DNA of 50,622 nucleotides from Planctomycetota bacterium (GCA_023434205.1 JAEYTB010000045.1:1-50622), one strand, 5' to 3'. Shown: positions 31,782 to 40,673, counted from the stretch's first letter. Notes: a model not told the origin generated them from the letters alone. Numbers and translations are program-made.

Positions 31782-34514
31782 GTGGCGACGCGGCGAGCAA
31801 CAGGCGGGCGGAGGGCGGCGGGGCGGGACGCGGGGCTCGCCGCGTACAAGGCGAAGCGGCGCTTTGACGTGACCTCCGAGCCGCGGGGGAACGTGCGGGG
31901 GAGCACGTCCGGCCGCTCGTTCGTCGTGCAAAAGCACGACGCCACGCGACTGCATTACGACTTCCGGCTGGAGCACAAGGGCGTGCTGCTGAGCTGGGCG
32001 GTGCCCAAGGGCCCGAGCCTGGACCCGGCGGAGAAGAGCCTGGCCGTGCAGGTCGAGGACCACCCGGTCGATTACGGCACGTTCGAGGGAACGATCCCCG
32101 AGGGCCAGTACGGCGGCGGCACGGTCCTGCTGTGGGACCGCGGCACGTGGGAGCCCAGGGGCGATGTGGATAAGGGGATGCGCGAGGGCAAGCTCAAGTT
32201 TGAGCTGCACGGCGAGAAGCTCCGCGGCGGGTGGACGCTGGTGCGGATGCGGGGCGGCAAGTATGGGGAGGACGGCAAGAACTGGCTGCTGATCAAGGAG
32301 CGTGATGACGAGGTGGTGACGCACGCTGATGGCGATGTGCGCGAGGAGCGGGCGGAGAGCGTGGCGAGCGGGCGGAGCATGGAAGAGATCGCCGCGGCGA
32401 AGGACAACGTGCGGAAGAGCGACCGGGCGGAAAAGAAGCGGGCGGAGCGTCGCGGCGGGAAGAAGGCGGCACGGACGGGGCGCCGCGTGCGGGTGTCGGG
32501 GCTCGTGGGTGCGTTCAAGGCGGAGGTGCCCGAGTCGCCCTTTCCTGAGCTTGCGACCCTGGTGAAGGAGGCTCCGACCGGGGACGAGTGGCTCCACGAG
32601 GTGAAGCTGGACGGGTACCGGATCCTCGCTGTTGGCGAGCGCGGACGGGTGCGGTTGCTGACGCGCCGCGGCAATGACTGGAGCGACCGCTTCGCAACGA
32701 TCGTCGAGGGGGTCGGGGCCCTGGGGAGGGTCCCGCTCGTGCTCGACGGCGAGGTCGTTGTGCTGGATGAGCGGGGCCGGAGCAGTTTCCAGGCGCTCCA
32801 GAACGCGCTCAAGGGCGTGAGGAAGCGGGCCACGCTCATGTACTTCGTGTTTGATGTGCTGCACTACGACGGCTACGACGTGACGCGGGTGCCGCTGCTG
32901 GAACGCAAGCGGCTTCTACGTGAGATCGTGGAGGGGGTCGGCGCGGGCTCACCGCTGCGGTACAGCGAGCACATCCAGGGGCATGGGGGGCAGGTGCTGG
33001 CGCAGGCGTGCCAGCACTCGCTGGAGGGGATCATCAGCAAGCGCGCGAAGAGCCTCTACGTGCCTAAGCGCACGAAGGACTGGGTGAAGGTGAAGTGCGG
33101 GAACCGGCAGGAGTTCGTGATCGGGGGGTACACCGAGCCGGCGGGCAGCCGCGAGCACTTCGGGGCGCTGCTGCTGGGGACGTTCGATGCCAAGGGGGAC
33201 CTGATCTACTGCGGGAAAGTGGGGACGGGGTTCGATGGGCGGCTGCTCTCGTCGCTGATGAAGCGGATGCGCGGGCACGAGGTAGACGTGGCGGCGTTCA
33301 AGAACCCGCCGCGGGGCTATGAGGCCAAGGGTGTGCACTGGCTGCGGCCGGCGCTGGTGGGGGAGGTGCAGTTCACGGAGTGGACGGAAGAGGGGATCCT
33401 GCGGCACCCGTCGTTCCAGGGGCTCCGGGAGGACAAAGACCCGCGCGAGGTGGTGCGCGAGGACCCGAAGGTGGTGCTGGAGGATATGGACGGCAAGGCG
33501 AAACGGGTCGCACGGACCCGGCCGGCACGGCAGACGCGCGGGGGTTTGCGCGCGGCCGCACAACCGCGCACCGCCGGCCCGAAGCGGGCGAAGGGGCGTG
33601 CGGAGGGCGCAGACATCGAGGAAGGTCCGGTTGCGGGCGTCACGCTGACCAACCCGCGGCGTGTCCAGTACCCCGAGTCGGGCGTGACGAAGCTGGAACT
33701 GGCGCGGTACTACGAGGCGGTGGCGGAGTGGGTGCTGCCGCACCTCGTGCGGCGGCCGGTGTCGCTGGTGCGCTGCCCGGCAGGGCGGGAGAAGCACTGC
33801 TTCTATCAGAAGCACCTAAGCGATGCGATGCCCGCGGGTGTCCACGCCGTGCCGATCCGCGAGAAGAAGAGCGTGGAGGAGTACATCGCGGTCGAGAACC
33901 TGCGTGGGCTGGTGGGGCTGGTGCAACTTGGGGTGCTGGAGTTCCACCCCTGGGGCTGCCGCGAGGATGATGTCGAGCACCCCGACCGGCTGATCATCGA
34001 TCTGGACCCTGGGCCTGGGGTGGAGTGGGGCGAGGTGGTGGAGGGGGCGCGGCTGGTGCGCGGGCGGCTCGCGGACCTGGGGCTGGAGTCGTTCGTCAAG
34101 ACAACGGGCGGCAAGGGGCTGCACGTGGTGTTCCCGGTGCAGCGGCGGGCGGGCTGGGAGGACGCGAAGGCATTGACGCGGGCGGTGGCGGAGGGGATCG
34201 TGCGCGAGAACCCGGGGAAGTTCCTCGCGGTGATGACCAAGGCGAAGAGGAACGGCAAGATCTTTGTGGACTACCTGCGCAACGGGCGCGGCGCCACGGC
34301 GATCGCGCCGTACTCAACGCGGGCCCGCGCGGGCGCGACGGTGGCGACGCCGCTGTCGTGGGAGGAGTTGGGCGAGGGAACCACGGGCGGGCGGTACACG
34401 GTGCGGACGGTCCCCGCGCGGCTGGCGGCGCTCCAGCGCGACCCGTGGGAGCGGATGCAGACCGTGAGGCAGTCGATCACCGCTGCGATGATGCGGCGCG
34501 TGGGTTTGCGCTGA
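31782..34514 (+). CDS. ligD: multifunctional ATP-dependent DNA ligase LigD
   Basis: This is the 910-residue end-joining enzyme, with a GTG start three bases after ku. Residues 45-195 or so are the 3'-phosphoesterase domain (HDATRLHYDFRLE, HPVDYGTFEGTIPEGQYGGG). Residues 250-560 are the ligase, with the adenylated lysine K275 in EVKLDGYR and motif V WVKVK near 434. Residues 620-910 are the primase/polymerase domain with the DLD metal site (740-742) and TTGGKGLH. The order PE-LIG-POL is that of Pseudomonas rather than Mycobacterium. All catalytic motifs are present, so it should be active. A basic, Arg/Ala-rich linker lies at about 575-610. Confidence 0.97.
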   Translation: MATRRATGGRRAAGRDAGLAAYKAKRRFDVTSEPRGNVRGSTSGRSFVVQKHDATRLHYDFRLEHKGVLLSWAVPKGPSLDPAEKSLAVQVEDHPVDYGTFEGTIPEGQYGGGTVLLWDRGTWEPRGDVDKGMREGKLKFELHGEKLRGGWTLVRMRGGKYGEDGKNWLLIKERDDEVVTHADGDVREERAESVASGRSMEEIAAAKDNVRKSDRAEKKRAERRGGKKAARTGRRVRVSGLVGAFKAEVPESPFPELATLVKEAPTGDEWLHEVKLDGYRILAVGERGRVRLLTRRGNDWSDRFATIVEGVGALGRVPLVLDGEVVVLDERGRSSFQALQNALKGVRKRATLMYFVFDVLHYDGYDVTRVPLLERKRLLREIVEGVGAGSPLRYSEHIQGHGGQVLAQACQHSLEGIISKRAKSLYVPKRTKDWVKVKCGNRQEFVIGGYTEPAGSREHFGALLLGTFDAKGDLIYCGKVGTGFDGRLLSSLMKRMRGHEVDVAAFKNPPRGYEAKGVHWLRPALVGEVQFTEWTEEGILRHPSFQGLREDKDPREVVREDPKVVLEDMDGKAKRVARTRPARQTRGGLRAAAQPRTAGPKRAKGRAEGADIEEGPVAGVTLTNPRRVQYPESGVTKLELARYYEAVAEWVLPHLVRRPVSLVRCPAGREKHCFYQKHLSDAMPAGVHAVPIREKKSVEEYIAVENLRGLVGLVQLGVLEFHPWGCREDDVEHPDRLIIDLDPGPGVEWGEVVEGARLVRGRLADLGLESFVKTTGGKGLHVVFPVQRRAGWEDAKALTRAVAEGIVRENPGKFLAVMTKAKRNGKIFVDYLRNGRGATAIAPYSTRARAGATVATPLSWEELGEGTTGGRYTVRTVPARLAALQRDPWERMQTVRQSITAAMMRRVGLR

Positions 34515-34534
34515 GCGTGAGCGTGGGCTCACGC
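34515..34534 (+). terminator. hairpin directly after ligD
   Basis: GCGTGAG and CTCACGC pair over 7 bp around a six-base loop, starting at the first base after the ligD stop. No T run follows, so it may be a weak terminator or an end-stabilising hairpin. Confidence 0.35.
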
Positions 34535-34622
34535 GCATGAGAGGGGTTGTTCATAGCGCTCATTAGACTTGGGAGCGGCCACCCGGCGTGGCGCGAACAC
34601 ACACCAGATGGAGGGATCGGCA

Positions 34623-34916
34623 ATGAGCAGCATGAATGCGGGCGGCGTGGGCGGGGTCGGCGGTCGGGGCTTCCAGGAGGACCTGAACACGCTGAAGGAC
34701 GACCTGTCCCAGCTCCGCCAGGACGTCACGAGCATGGCGAGCGACATGTTCGGCGTCGCCCGCGAGGGCATGGGAGGGGCGGTCAAGAACGCCAAGGAGA
34801 AGGGCGCGGAGATCGCTGAGACGCTGGAGGAGCAGATCCACGAGCACCCGCTGGCGACGGTCGGCATCGCGTTCGGCGTCGGTCTGCTGGTCGGCGCGCT
34901 GATCCGCCGCGGCTGA
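34623..34916 (+). CDS. DUF883-like protein (YqjD/ElaB type)
   Basis: GGAGGG upstream supports the ATG at 34623. The 97-residue protein has a Gly-rich start, a long amphipathic helix (DLNTLKDDLSQLRQDVTS) and a single C-terminal membrane helix ending in basic residues (VGIAFGVGLLVGALIRR). This is the arrangement of YqjD/ElaB, which anchor to the inner membrane and bind ribosomes in stationary phase in Escherichia coli. TAGACT at 34564-34569 is a plausible -10 box, so this trio has its own promoter after ligD. Two further membrane genes follow with almost no gap. Confidence 0.82.
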   Translation: MSSMNAGGVGGVGGRGFQEDLNTLKDDLSQLRQDVTSMASDMFGVAREGMGGAVKNAKEKGAEIAETLEEQIHEHPLATVGIAFGVGLLVGALIRRG

Positions 34917-34933
34917 GGGTGGGGAGGCGTGCC

Positions 34934-35242
34934 TTGAAGCGAATCTCCGAAATGATCGTGCGCGTGACGGACCTGATGGAGGCCGAGGGGCGGTCTTTGC
35001 GCGAGGTGGCCCGCGTCGAGGGACGCGTGCTGCGGCAGGTCACGGCGCGCCTCACCCTGGGGCTGGCGGTGCTGCTGGCGACGGCGCCGCTGGTGGTGGC
35101 GGGCGTGGGCCTGCTGCTGGCGGCCCTCTTCATGGCGCTGCGCGACCCGCTGGGGCAGCCCGCGGCGGCGGCGATTACGGGCGTGGTCACCCTGGGCGTA
35201 AGCGGCGGACTTTTATGGCTGTTCAAGACACTGACGCGGTAA
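34934..35242 (+). CDS. YqjE-like (phage-holin-III superfamily) membrane protein
   Basis: This is a protein of about 102 residues. The first 45 are a charged amphipathic helix (RVTDLMEAEGRSLREVARVE) and are followed by two hydrophobic helices. This is the DUF1469/YqjE pattern that accompanies DUF883 genes. I chose the TTG at 34934 because GGGAGG lies six bases before it; a GTG at 34919 would add five residues. The C-terminus overlaps the next gene by 28 bases. The role is unknown; membrane-associated stress function is inferred. Confidence 0.75.
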   Translation: MKRISEMIVRVTDLMEAEGRSLREVARVEGRVLRQVTARLTLGLAVLLATAPLVVAGVGLLLAALFMALRDPLGQPAAAAITGVVTLGVSGGLLWLFKTLTR

Positions 35243-35646
35243 TCTCGGTGGCGGAGGCCAAGCGGCGGCTGCTGCTCACGGGCGAGCAGGCGGACGCCGC
35301 GAGGCGGGCGCGCGGGCCGCTGGGCACGTGGCAGGGCAAGGCGCTGGTCGGGGGGGCGGCGGCGGCGCTGCTCCTGGGGCTGGCGGTGGCGCGGCCGGTC
35401 CACCGATTGGTTGCGCGGCCCGAGGCCAAGCCCCCCAAGTTCAACCGCTGGTGGCTGCGCGAGCAGCGGAAGGAAGACGTCAAGAAGGCGGCGGTCGGCG
35501 GGCTGTCGCTGGGGCTGGTGATCCAGCTCCTGCGGCCGATGCTGCCGCACCTGACGAACTACGCCGCGGCACAGTTCATGCGGTACCGGGCGGCGAAGGC
35601 CGCCGCGGCGCAGAACGGGAGCCACGGCGTGCGCTCCGCGCAATGA
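35215..35646 (+). CDS. hypothetical membrane protein of the YqjD/YqjE-like operon
   Basis: This 143-residue protein starts inside the preceding gene. It has one hydrophobic helix near residues 45-62 (ALVGGAAAALLLGLAVARPV). A basic segment with KFNRWW follows, then a second moderately hydrophobic helix around 92-112 and an Ala-rich tail. No family is recognised with certainty. Its position matches the third gene of yqjDEK-type operons. A bidirectional hairpin follows the stop. Confidence 0.7.
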   Translation: MAVQDTDAVISVAEAKRRLLLTGEQADAARRARGPLGTWQGKALVGGAAAALLLGLAVARPVHRLVARPEAKPPKFNRWWLREQRKEDVKKAAVGGLSLGLVIQLLRPMLPHLTNYAAAQFMRYRAAKAAAAQNGSHGVRSAQ

Positions 35647-35648
35647 AA

Positions 35649-35672
35649 CAGGCCCGGGACGGCCCGGGCCTG
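35649..35672. terminator. hairpin between convergent genes
   Basis: CAGGCCCGGG and CCCGGGCCTG form a perfect 10-bp stem around ACGG. On the minus strand it is followed by TTTCATT, so it best serves the TPR gene that stops at 35700. It also sits two bases after the plus-strand stop at 35646 and may stop both. Confidence 0.8.
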
Positions 35673-35699
35673 CGCGATGCGATGGGAGCGGGGCGGTGG

Positions 35700-36983
35700 T
35701 TATTCGATGGGGACGTTGGCCATCTTGTTCTCCGACGCGGTGAGCAGCGGCGCGGCGTTGGTGTTGCCGGGGTCGAGGCGGAGGGCCTCGGCGAAGCTCA
35801 GGCGGGCGGCCTTGTGCTGGTTCATGTCCTGCTGGATCATGCCCAGGAGCACGAGGTTGTCGCTGGTGCGGCTGATGGAGATCGCCATCTCGGCGCTCTT
35901 GCGGGCGCCGTTGAGGTCGCCGGACTTGCGCTGCGCGAGGGCCCGGAGGACGTACCCTTCGTGACGGTGAGGCGCGATGGCGGTCACGCGGGCGGCGCAC
36001 TGCTTGACGCGGTTGTAGTCGCGGAGCAGGTAGGCCACCTGGCCGAGGTTGGACCATGCCTCGATGTCGGCCGAACCGGCCTGGTCGGTCGTCAGGGCGA
36101 TGAGGATCTGGCGGGCCTCCACGGGGCGGTCGAGCAGCACGAGGCACTTGGCCCGCATGTGCTGGAGGTCGCGACGGTCCTTGTTGGCCGCGCCGGTGAG
36201 CAGGCGGGACAGGTTGTACTCGGCCTCGGCGTACTTGTGGGTCGCGATCTGGGCGCGGATGAGGTCCTCGGTGACGGTCTGGTCATCGGGGGCGAGCAGG
36301 CGGGCCTCGCTGAAGAGCTTCACGGCGCTCTCCGGGTCGTTCTTCATCATGGCGATGTGGCCGAGCGTCTGCCGGACACCGGCGTTGTGGTCGTAGTTGG
36401 CGGTATGGGCCTTCAGGTAGGACTCCGCGCGGTCGATCTCGCCCACCTCCATCATCATCTCGGCCGAGGCGATGGCGTACTGGGGGTTGGTCTTGTCGAG
36501 TTCCGACGCGGCGAGGTAGTGGGCCAGGGCCTCCTCGCGGCGCTCGACGCGCTCGGCGATGGTTCCCAGGAAGTAGTGGGCATCGACGTTGTTGGGGTCG
36601 ATCTCCTGACCCTTGCGGAGCGAGACCACGGCGTTCTCGACGTCGCCCAGCTCGGCGAGGATGCGGCCACGGAGCACGTAGCTCTTGGCGACCCCGTCGT
36701 TGAGCGAGAGGGAGTGGTCGACGTGCTTGAGGGCCTTGGGCATGGAGCCCGAGAGGAAGGCTTGCTCGGCCATCTTGTACTCGGTGGCGGCTTTGATGCC
36801 CTCCATCTTCATCTTGGCCTGGGAGATGTGCGCGGAGGTCGACTTGCCGTGGGTGTTGCAGCCCTGCGCGGACAGCATGCCCAGGGCGAGGGCGGCGGTG
36901 ACGGTGACGCCGACCGCGAGGCGGACGGCCTGCGCGAGCAGGGCCGCGTGGTTGGCAAGGAGGCGGGTCTCGAGCGTGTGCAT
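35700..36983 (-). CDS. TPR-repeat lipoprotein
   Basis: The ATG at 36983 has GGGAG eight bases upstream. The 427-residue product starts with a signal-like helix (AVGVTVTAALALGMLSAQGC), and the cysteine may be lipidated. The rest is a solenoid of about ten tetratricopeptide repeats, for example KSYVLRGRILAELGDVENAV and VDAHYFLGTIAERVERREEA. TPR lipoproteins act as assembly factors for secretins and pili (the PilF/PilW role). The secretin gene lies directly upstream on the same strand, which fits that idea. The secretin itself contains a TPR-like piece with a similar SLSLN element. Confidence 0.82.
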   Translation of the reverse strand: MHTLETRLLANHAALLAQAVRLAVGVTVTAALALGMLSAQGCNTHGKSTSAHISQAKMKMEGIKAATEYKMAEQAFLSGSMPKALKHVDHSLSLNDGVAKSYVLRGRILAELGDVENAVVSLRKGQEIDPNNVDAHYFLGTIAERVERREEALAHYLAASELDKTNPQYAIASAEMMMEVGEIDRAESYLKAHTANYDHNAGVRQTLGHIAMMKNDPESAVKLFSEARLLAPDDQTVTEDLIRAQIATHKYAEAEYNLSRLLTGAANKDRRDLQHMRAKCLVLLDRPVEARQILIALTTDQAGSADIEAWSNLGQVAYLLRDYNRVKQCAARVTAIAPHRHEGYVLRALAQRKSGDLNGARKSAEMAISISRTSDNLVLLGMIQQDMNQHKAARLSFAEALRLDPGNTNAAPLLTASENKMANVPIE

Positions 36984-37018
36984 GTCTTTTCTCCCGAGTC
37001 TTTGATTCAAAACGGAAA

Positions 37019-37056
37019 CCGCCGTGGGGCGTGGTCTCGACCACCCCCCACGGCGG
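37019..37056 (-). terminator. intrinsic terminator after the secretin gene
   Basis: An 11-bp stem (CCGCCGTGGGG with CCCCACGGCGG) encloses a second 5-bp stem with a CTCG loop. On the minus strand TTTCCGTTTT follows. It lies 15 bases after the secretin stop and 36 bases before the TPR gene, so the TPR gene is reached by read-through or its own promoter. Confidence 0.85.
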
Positions 37057-37070
37057 CGGGTTGATCGGAC

Positions 37071-39854
37071 TTACCTACCTTCGACGTTTTCGGTCGTGTC
37101 CTTGACCTCGGTGAAGGTGGAATTCGCGTTGGGGAGGGTCAGTGCCCGGAAGAAGTTCCAGGCGCCGCCCCGCATGCCGCCGCGGCCGAGCCAGAGACGG
37201 GCGATGTCGGTGCCCGTGGGGATGGCGTTGGCGGGGGTGGCGGGGGTAGTGGGGGCGTTGGGGTTCACGGCGTTGGGAGCCGTGGGGTCGGCGGGGGCCA
37301 CGTGCTCGGGCGCGTTGGCCTCAACCCAGGTCGTGTCGCCTTCGGCCCACTCGCCCTCGGCCACCTCGCCTTCGGCCATCTCGGTGTCCTCGAACAGATC
37401 GGTCTCGTCCGGGGTCTCGCCGGGGGTCGCCGGCGTCTTGGACGGCTCGTTCTGAGCGAGGGCCGAAATCCAGTCCGGGTGCACAGGGACCGGCGCGGTG
37501 GTGCTGGGCATCACCGGAGTCGTCGCCGCGGTGCCGGGCGCGGGGGTTTCAGGGGTCTCGGGGGTCTGATCGGAGGCGGGCGCTTCGCCGGCCTCGTCGG
37601 TGAACTCCTCGCTCATGCCCTCGTCATTGGCGTTCTCGTCCATGAACTCGGGCGTCAGCTCGGGGTCGTACTCGGGCGTGGTCTGGGGCTCGGGCCACAC
37701 GGGGGCCTGGCTCTCGACCGGCGTCTCGGGGGTGACGATCGGGCTGGTGCTCACCTCGGGCGAGTTGGTCTCGGGCTCGTTGGCCTCGGACTCGGAGAGG
37801 TCGGGCGAGGCCGTGTCGAGGTTGAAGGAACTGCTGGCGCTGGGGTCCACGTTGGTGATCGTGGAGGGGGCGACAGGAGCATCCTGGGTCTCAACGTCGA
37901 GCGTCATCGCGGGCTGGGCGTCGGCGTGCTCGTTCCACTCGTCGGTGGTCTCGGCCGACTGGTTGAAAGGCTGGCTGGGAGCCGGGCTGTCGCCGACCAT
38001 CTTCTCCGCGTCGGGGCGGAGGATCCGCTCGAACATGCTGCGGTCGGGCCACTGGGTCTTGTTGCCGGTGAGGCGTTCGCGGAGGGCGATCGCCTCGGGC
38101 TGGTTGTGGTTGAGGCTCAGCGAGCGGTTGATCTTCCACAGGGCCTTCTCGGTCTTGCCCTCGCGGGCGAGACGCTCGGCCTCGACGTTCATCTTGGAGG
38201 TGAGCTTCTCACGGCTCCAGAAGAGCAGGCCCTCGCGGCTGCCCGCCCGGACGTGATCGACGTACTCCTTGCCGCGCTGGCCGGCCAGCGAGAGGGTGGT
38301 GTCGTTCACGATGGTCGGGGTGACCAGGAAGATGATCTCGTTGCGGTTGGTCGAGTCGTCGTTGCCGCGGAAGGCGTGGCCGATGACCGGGATGTCGCCC
38401 AGGAAGGGGACCTGGCGGCGCGAGGACTGGGTGGCTTCACGGAAGAGGCCGCCCAGCACGATGGTCTGGCCGTCGCCGACCAGCACGTTGGTGACGAGCT
38501 CGTTGGTGATCTCGTCGGGGATGGTGACGAGGTTGCCGGTGGAGTCGTTGGTGTCGCGGATGACGGCCTCGGAGACCTGCGGCTTGAGCTCCATGCGGAC
38601 CATGTTCTCGCTGGTCACGAAGGGGCGGAAGTTGAGCTGCGTGCCCGTGTCGAGGAACTCGACGGTCTGGGTGGTCGCGGTGTCGGTCGAGGTCGTGCTG
38701 AGGTAGCCGACCTTGCGGCCCACCAGGACGCGGCTGGGCTGGCGGTTGAGGGCCAGGATCTTGGGGTTGCTGAGGATCGTCGTGTCGGTGACCTCGTCGA
38801 GGATCCGCATGAACACGGCGACGTCGCTCTTGACGATGCCGAGCTTGATGCCGCCGGGGCCGGCGGTGTTGCCGACGGTGCTGGAGGCGCCGCCGCCCTT
38901 GCCGTCGAAGGGCAGGGGCGTGTTGCGGGTCGTGTCGTTGGCGCCGCCGATCAGGTTGTTGATCGCGGTGAGGGGGCCGCCGAGCTTGACAAAGTCGCCG
39001 AAGTCCATGTCGGCGATGATCGAGAAGTCAACGCCGAACGCGTTGGCCTCGGTGAGGGTCGTCTGGAGGATGGTCGCCTCGACCAGGACCTGCGCGGGGC
39101 GGGTGTCGAGTTGCTTGACCAGGTTCTCGATCTCCGTGATGTTGTCCTCGAAGTCGATCACGACGAGCGTGGCGTTGCCGGCGTAGTCGTCCAGGCCGAC
39201 GGGGCCCGTGGGCGTGGGGAACGCGGCGGTCTTGCCGTTGGTCTTGATCTGGCCGGTCTCGCTGAGCAGCGGCTTGACGAACTCCGCGGCGTCGATGGCG
39301 TTCAGGTAGTTGAGGTTGATGACCTTGCTGACCTTCTGACGCTGGGCCTTGGCGATGACCTCGAGCTCGGCGTTGGTGTAGACGTAGATGAAGTTGCCCT
39401 GCTTGATGTAGCCGAAGCCGTTGACGTTGAGGATGGCGTCCAGGGCCTCGAAGAACGTCACGCCGTACAGGTTGGCGGTGACGCGGGCGCTGACGGCCTT
39501 GCTGGCGACGATGTTCTGCTGGCTCTGGATGCTGAGCATCTCGAGCACATTGGAGAGCTCCTCGTCGTTCACGTGCAGATCGACGATCTGGTTCTCGTCA
39601 ACGCGGACCTTGTCGTTGCCCGAGCCGGGCTGCGGCTCGGAGGTGGTGTCCTGCGGGTCGTCGGAGAAGAGGGCCTCCTCCTGGGCGAGGGCGGTGGCCC
39701 CCAGCGAGCCGCCGGTGTCCTGGCCGGGCACGTGGGCGTGGCCCAGGGTCGCGGCGGTGCCCGCGAGCTGCGCGAGCAGCGCGGCGAACATGGCCTTGTG
39801 GGTGGTCGAAAGCGTCCGCGTCGTGTTCTGAGTCTTGTTGTCGTTGCTCGCCAT
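37071..39854 (-). CDS. secretin (GspD/PilQ family) with long disordered C-terminal extension
   Basis: This is an outer-membrane channel of type II secretion or type IV pili. GAGG before the ATG at 39854 supports this start; a longer form from 39866 is possible. Of 927 residues, about 15-45 include a signal region. An STN/N0-like domain lies at about 85-160 (NVLEMLSIQSQQNIV ... FFEALDAIL) and an N1-like domain at 175-250 (AAEFVKPLL). The secretin core spans about 255-520 with VPFLGDIPVIGHAF and IIFLVTPTIVND. A short TPR-like helix pair follows at 550-595. About 280 residues rich in Pro, Thr, Glu and Asp come next. This tail is unusual for secretins. No other secretion gene is adjacent except the TPR lipoprotein. 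Confidence 0.9.
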   Translation of the reverse strand: MASNDNKTQNTTRTLSTTHKAMFAALLAQLAGTAATLGHAHVPGQDTGGSLGATALAQEEALFSDDPQDTTSEPQPGSGNDKVRVDENQIVDLHVNDEELSNVLEMLSIQSQQNIVASKAVSARVTANLYGVTFFEALDAILNVNGFGYIKQGNFIYVYTNAELEVIAKAQRQKVSKVINLNYLNAIDAAEFVKPLLSETGQIKTNGKTAAFPTPTGPVGLDDYAGNATLVVIDFEDNITEIENLVKQLDTRPAQVLVEATILQTTLTEANAFGVDFSIIADMDFGDFVKLGGPLTAINNLIGGANDTTRNTPLPFDGKGGGASSTVGNTAGPGGIKLGIVKSDVAVFMRILDEVTDTTILSNPKILALNRQPSRVLVGRKVGYLSTTSTDTATTQTVEFLDTGTQLNFRPFVTSENMVRMELKPQVSEAVIRDTNDSTGNLVTIPDEITNELVTNVLVGDGQTIVLGGLFREATQSSRRQVPFLGDIPVIGHAFRGNDDSTNRNEIIFLVTPTIVNDTTLSLAGQRGKEYVDHVRAGSREGLLFWSREKLTSKMNVEAERLAREGKTEKALWKINRSLSLNHNQPEAIALRERLTGNKTQWPDRSMFERILRPDAEKMVGDSPAPSQPFNQSAETTDEWNEHADAQPAMTLDVETQDAPVAPSTITNVDPSASSSFNLDTASPDLSESEANEPETNSPEVSTSPIVTPETPVESQAPVWPEPQTTPEYDPELTPEFMDENANDEGMSEEFTDEAGEAPASDQTPETPETPAPGTAATTPVMPSTTAPVPVHPDWISALAQNEPSKTPATPGETPDETDLFEDTEMAEGEVAEGEWAEGDTTWVEANAPEHVAPADPTAPNAVNPNAPTTPATPANAIPTGTDIARLWLGRGGMRGGAWNFFRALTLPNANSTFTEVKDTTENVEGR

Positions 39855-40013
39855 TGAAAACCTCATCGTTGGAGTCCCTAGGTTCGGTCGCCCAGCCGCT
39901 CCCCTTGGGGACTGGGGACGTGTCGGTCCCACGCGGCACTCGCTCCATCTGTGTCGTCTGGAACGGAGCGCGACTTTGGGCAACAGGGCAGAGAGGGCGA
40001 AGTTTTCAGGATT

Positions 40014-40032
40014 GGGCCGTCTGTAACGGCCC
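40014..40032 (-). promoter_or_regulatory. hairpin in the secretin leader region
   Basis: GGGCCGT and ACGGCCC form a perfect 7-bp stem around five bases, about 160 bases upstream of the secretin start. No gene ends nearby on the minus strand, so it may belong to a long mRNA leader. No function is known. Confidence 0.3.
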
Positions 40033-40132
40033 GGTCCGCTAAGTCACCCGCGTTCCCGGGGTTGAGAATGGGGGCGCAAGAACCGACACCGCCGGCCCGC
40101 TATGCTGCCGGGCGGGGGGCAGGAGGTGCTCA

Positions 40133-40669
40133 ATGGGCCAGTTTCTGAACATGATGATCGACTCGTCCCGGCGCGGGCGGGGCTACGCAGAGAAGCTCAT
40201 GGTGGGCATCCGCCCGGAGCAGGCGGCCCGCAAGCCGCACTTTGAGTCCGCGGGGGCGGTGCAGGTGGTGGACATGAACCACCCCACGTTCTGTTTCGGG
40301 CACCTGTCGCTGTACCCGGCCAAGCTGCTCGCGCTGGTCGGGCAGGAGCCAGGCGCGGCGGAGCCCGCCGCGGGCTGGGCCGAACTCTTCAGCGCCGGCG
40401 TGGCGTGCCAGGACGACCCCGAGGGACGCATCTACCCGCGGTTTGACGAGTGCGCCGCGGCATTCCTGCGCAGTATGGACACCGCGTACGCGGCGCTCGC
40501 GAAGGTGGACGACGCGGTGCTCTCAACGCCCACGGCCAATGAGCGGTACCGCGAGTTCTTCCCCACCACGGGGATCGCGCTCAACTTCATGCTCAACAGC
40601 CACGTGCTGGTTCACGCCGGACAGGTGAGCGCCTGGCGGCGGTGCTTCGGGCTGCCCAGCGCGATGTGA
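40133..40669 (+). CDS. DinB-like (four-helix) protein
   Basis: AGGAGG six bases before the ATG fixes the start. The 178-residue protein has the look of the DinB/YfiT superfamily. It has an amphipathic helix bundle, a histidine in NHPTFCFGHLSLYP and the C-terminal HVLVHAGQVSAWRR, whose histidines form the metal site in this family. Members act as metal-dependent thiol transferases or are uncharacterised. TATGCT at 40101-40106 could be the -10 box. The gene is convergent with the MBL hydrolase, only four bases away. Confidence 0.78.
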   Translation: MGQFLNMMIDSSRRGRGYAEKLMVGIRPEQAARKPHFESAGAVQVVDMNHPTFCFGHLSLYPAKLLALVGQEPGAAEPAAGWAELFSAGVACQDDPEGRIYPRFDECAAAFLRSMDTAYAALAKVDDAVLSTPTANERYREFFPTTGIALNFMLNSHVLVHAGQVSAWRRCFGLPSAM

Positions 40670-40673
40670 CGGC

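Noticed and set aside
30729..32864. A 711-codon minus-strand open frame
   Set aside because: It covers ku and the start of ligD in antisense, and its His/Pro/Leu/Arg-rich product has no family features.
37302..39857. An 851-codon plus-strand open frame
   Set aside because: It is the reverse complement of the secretin gene with biased Gly/Val/Leu/Arg/Asp composition and no domain.
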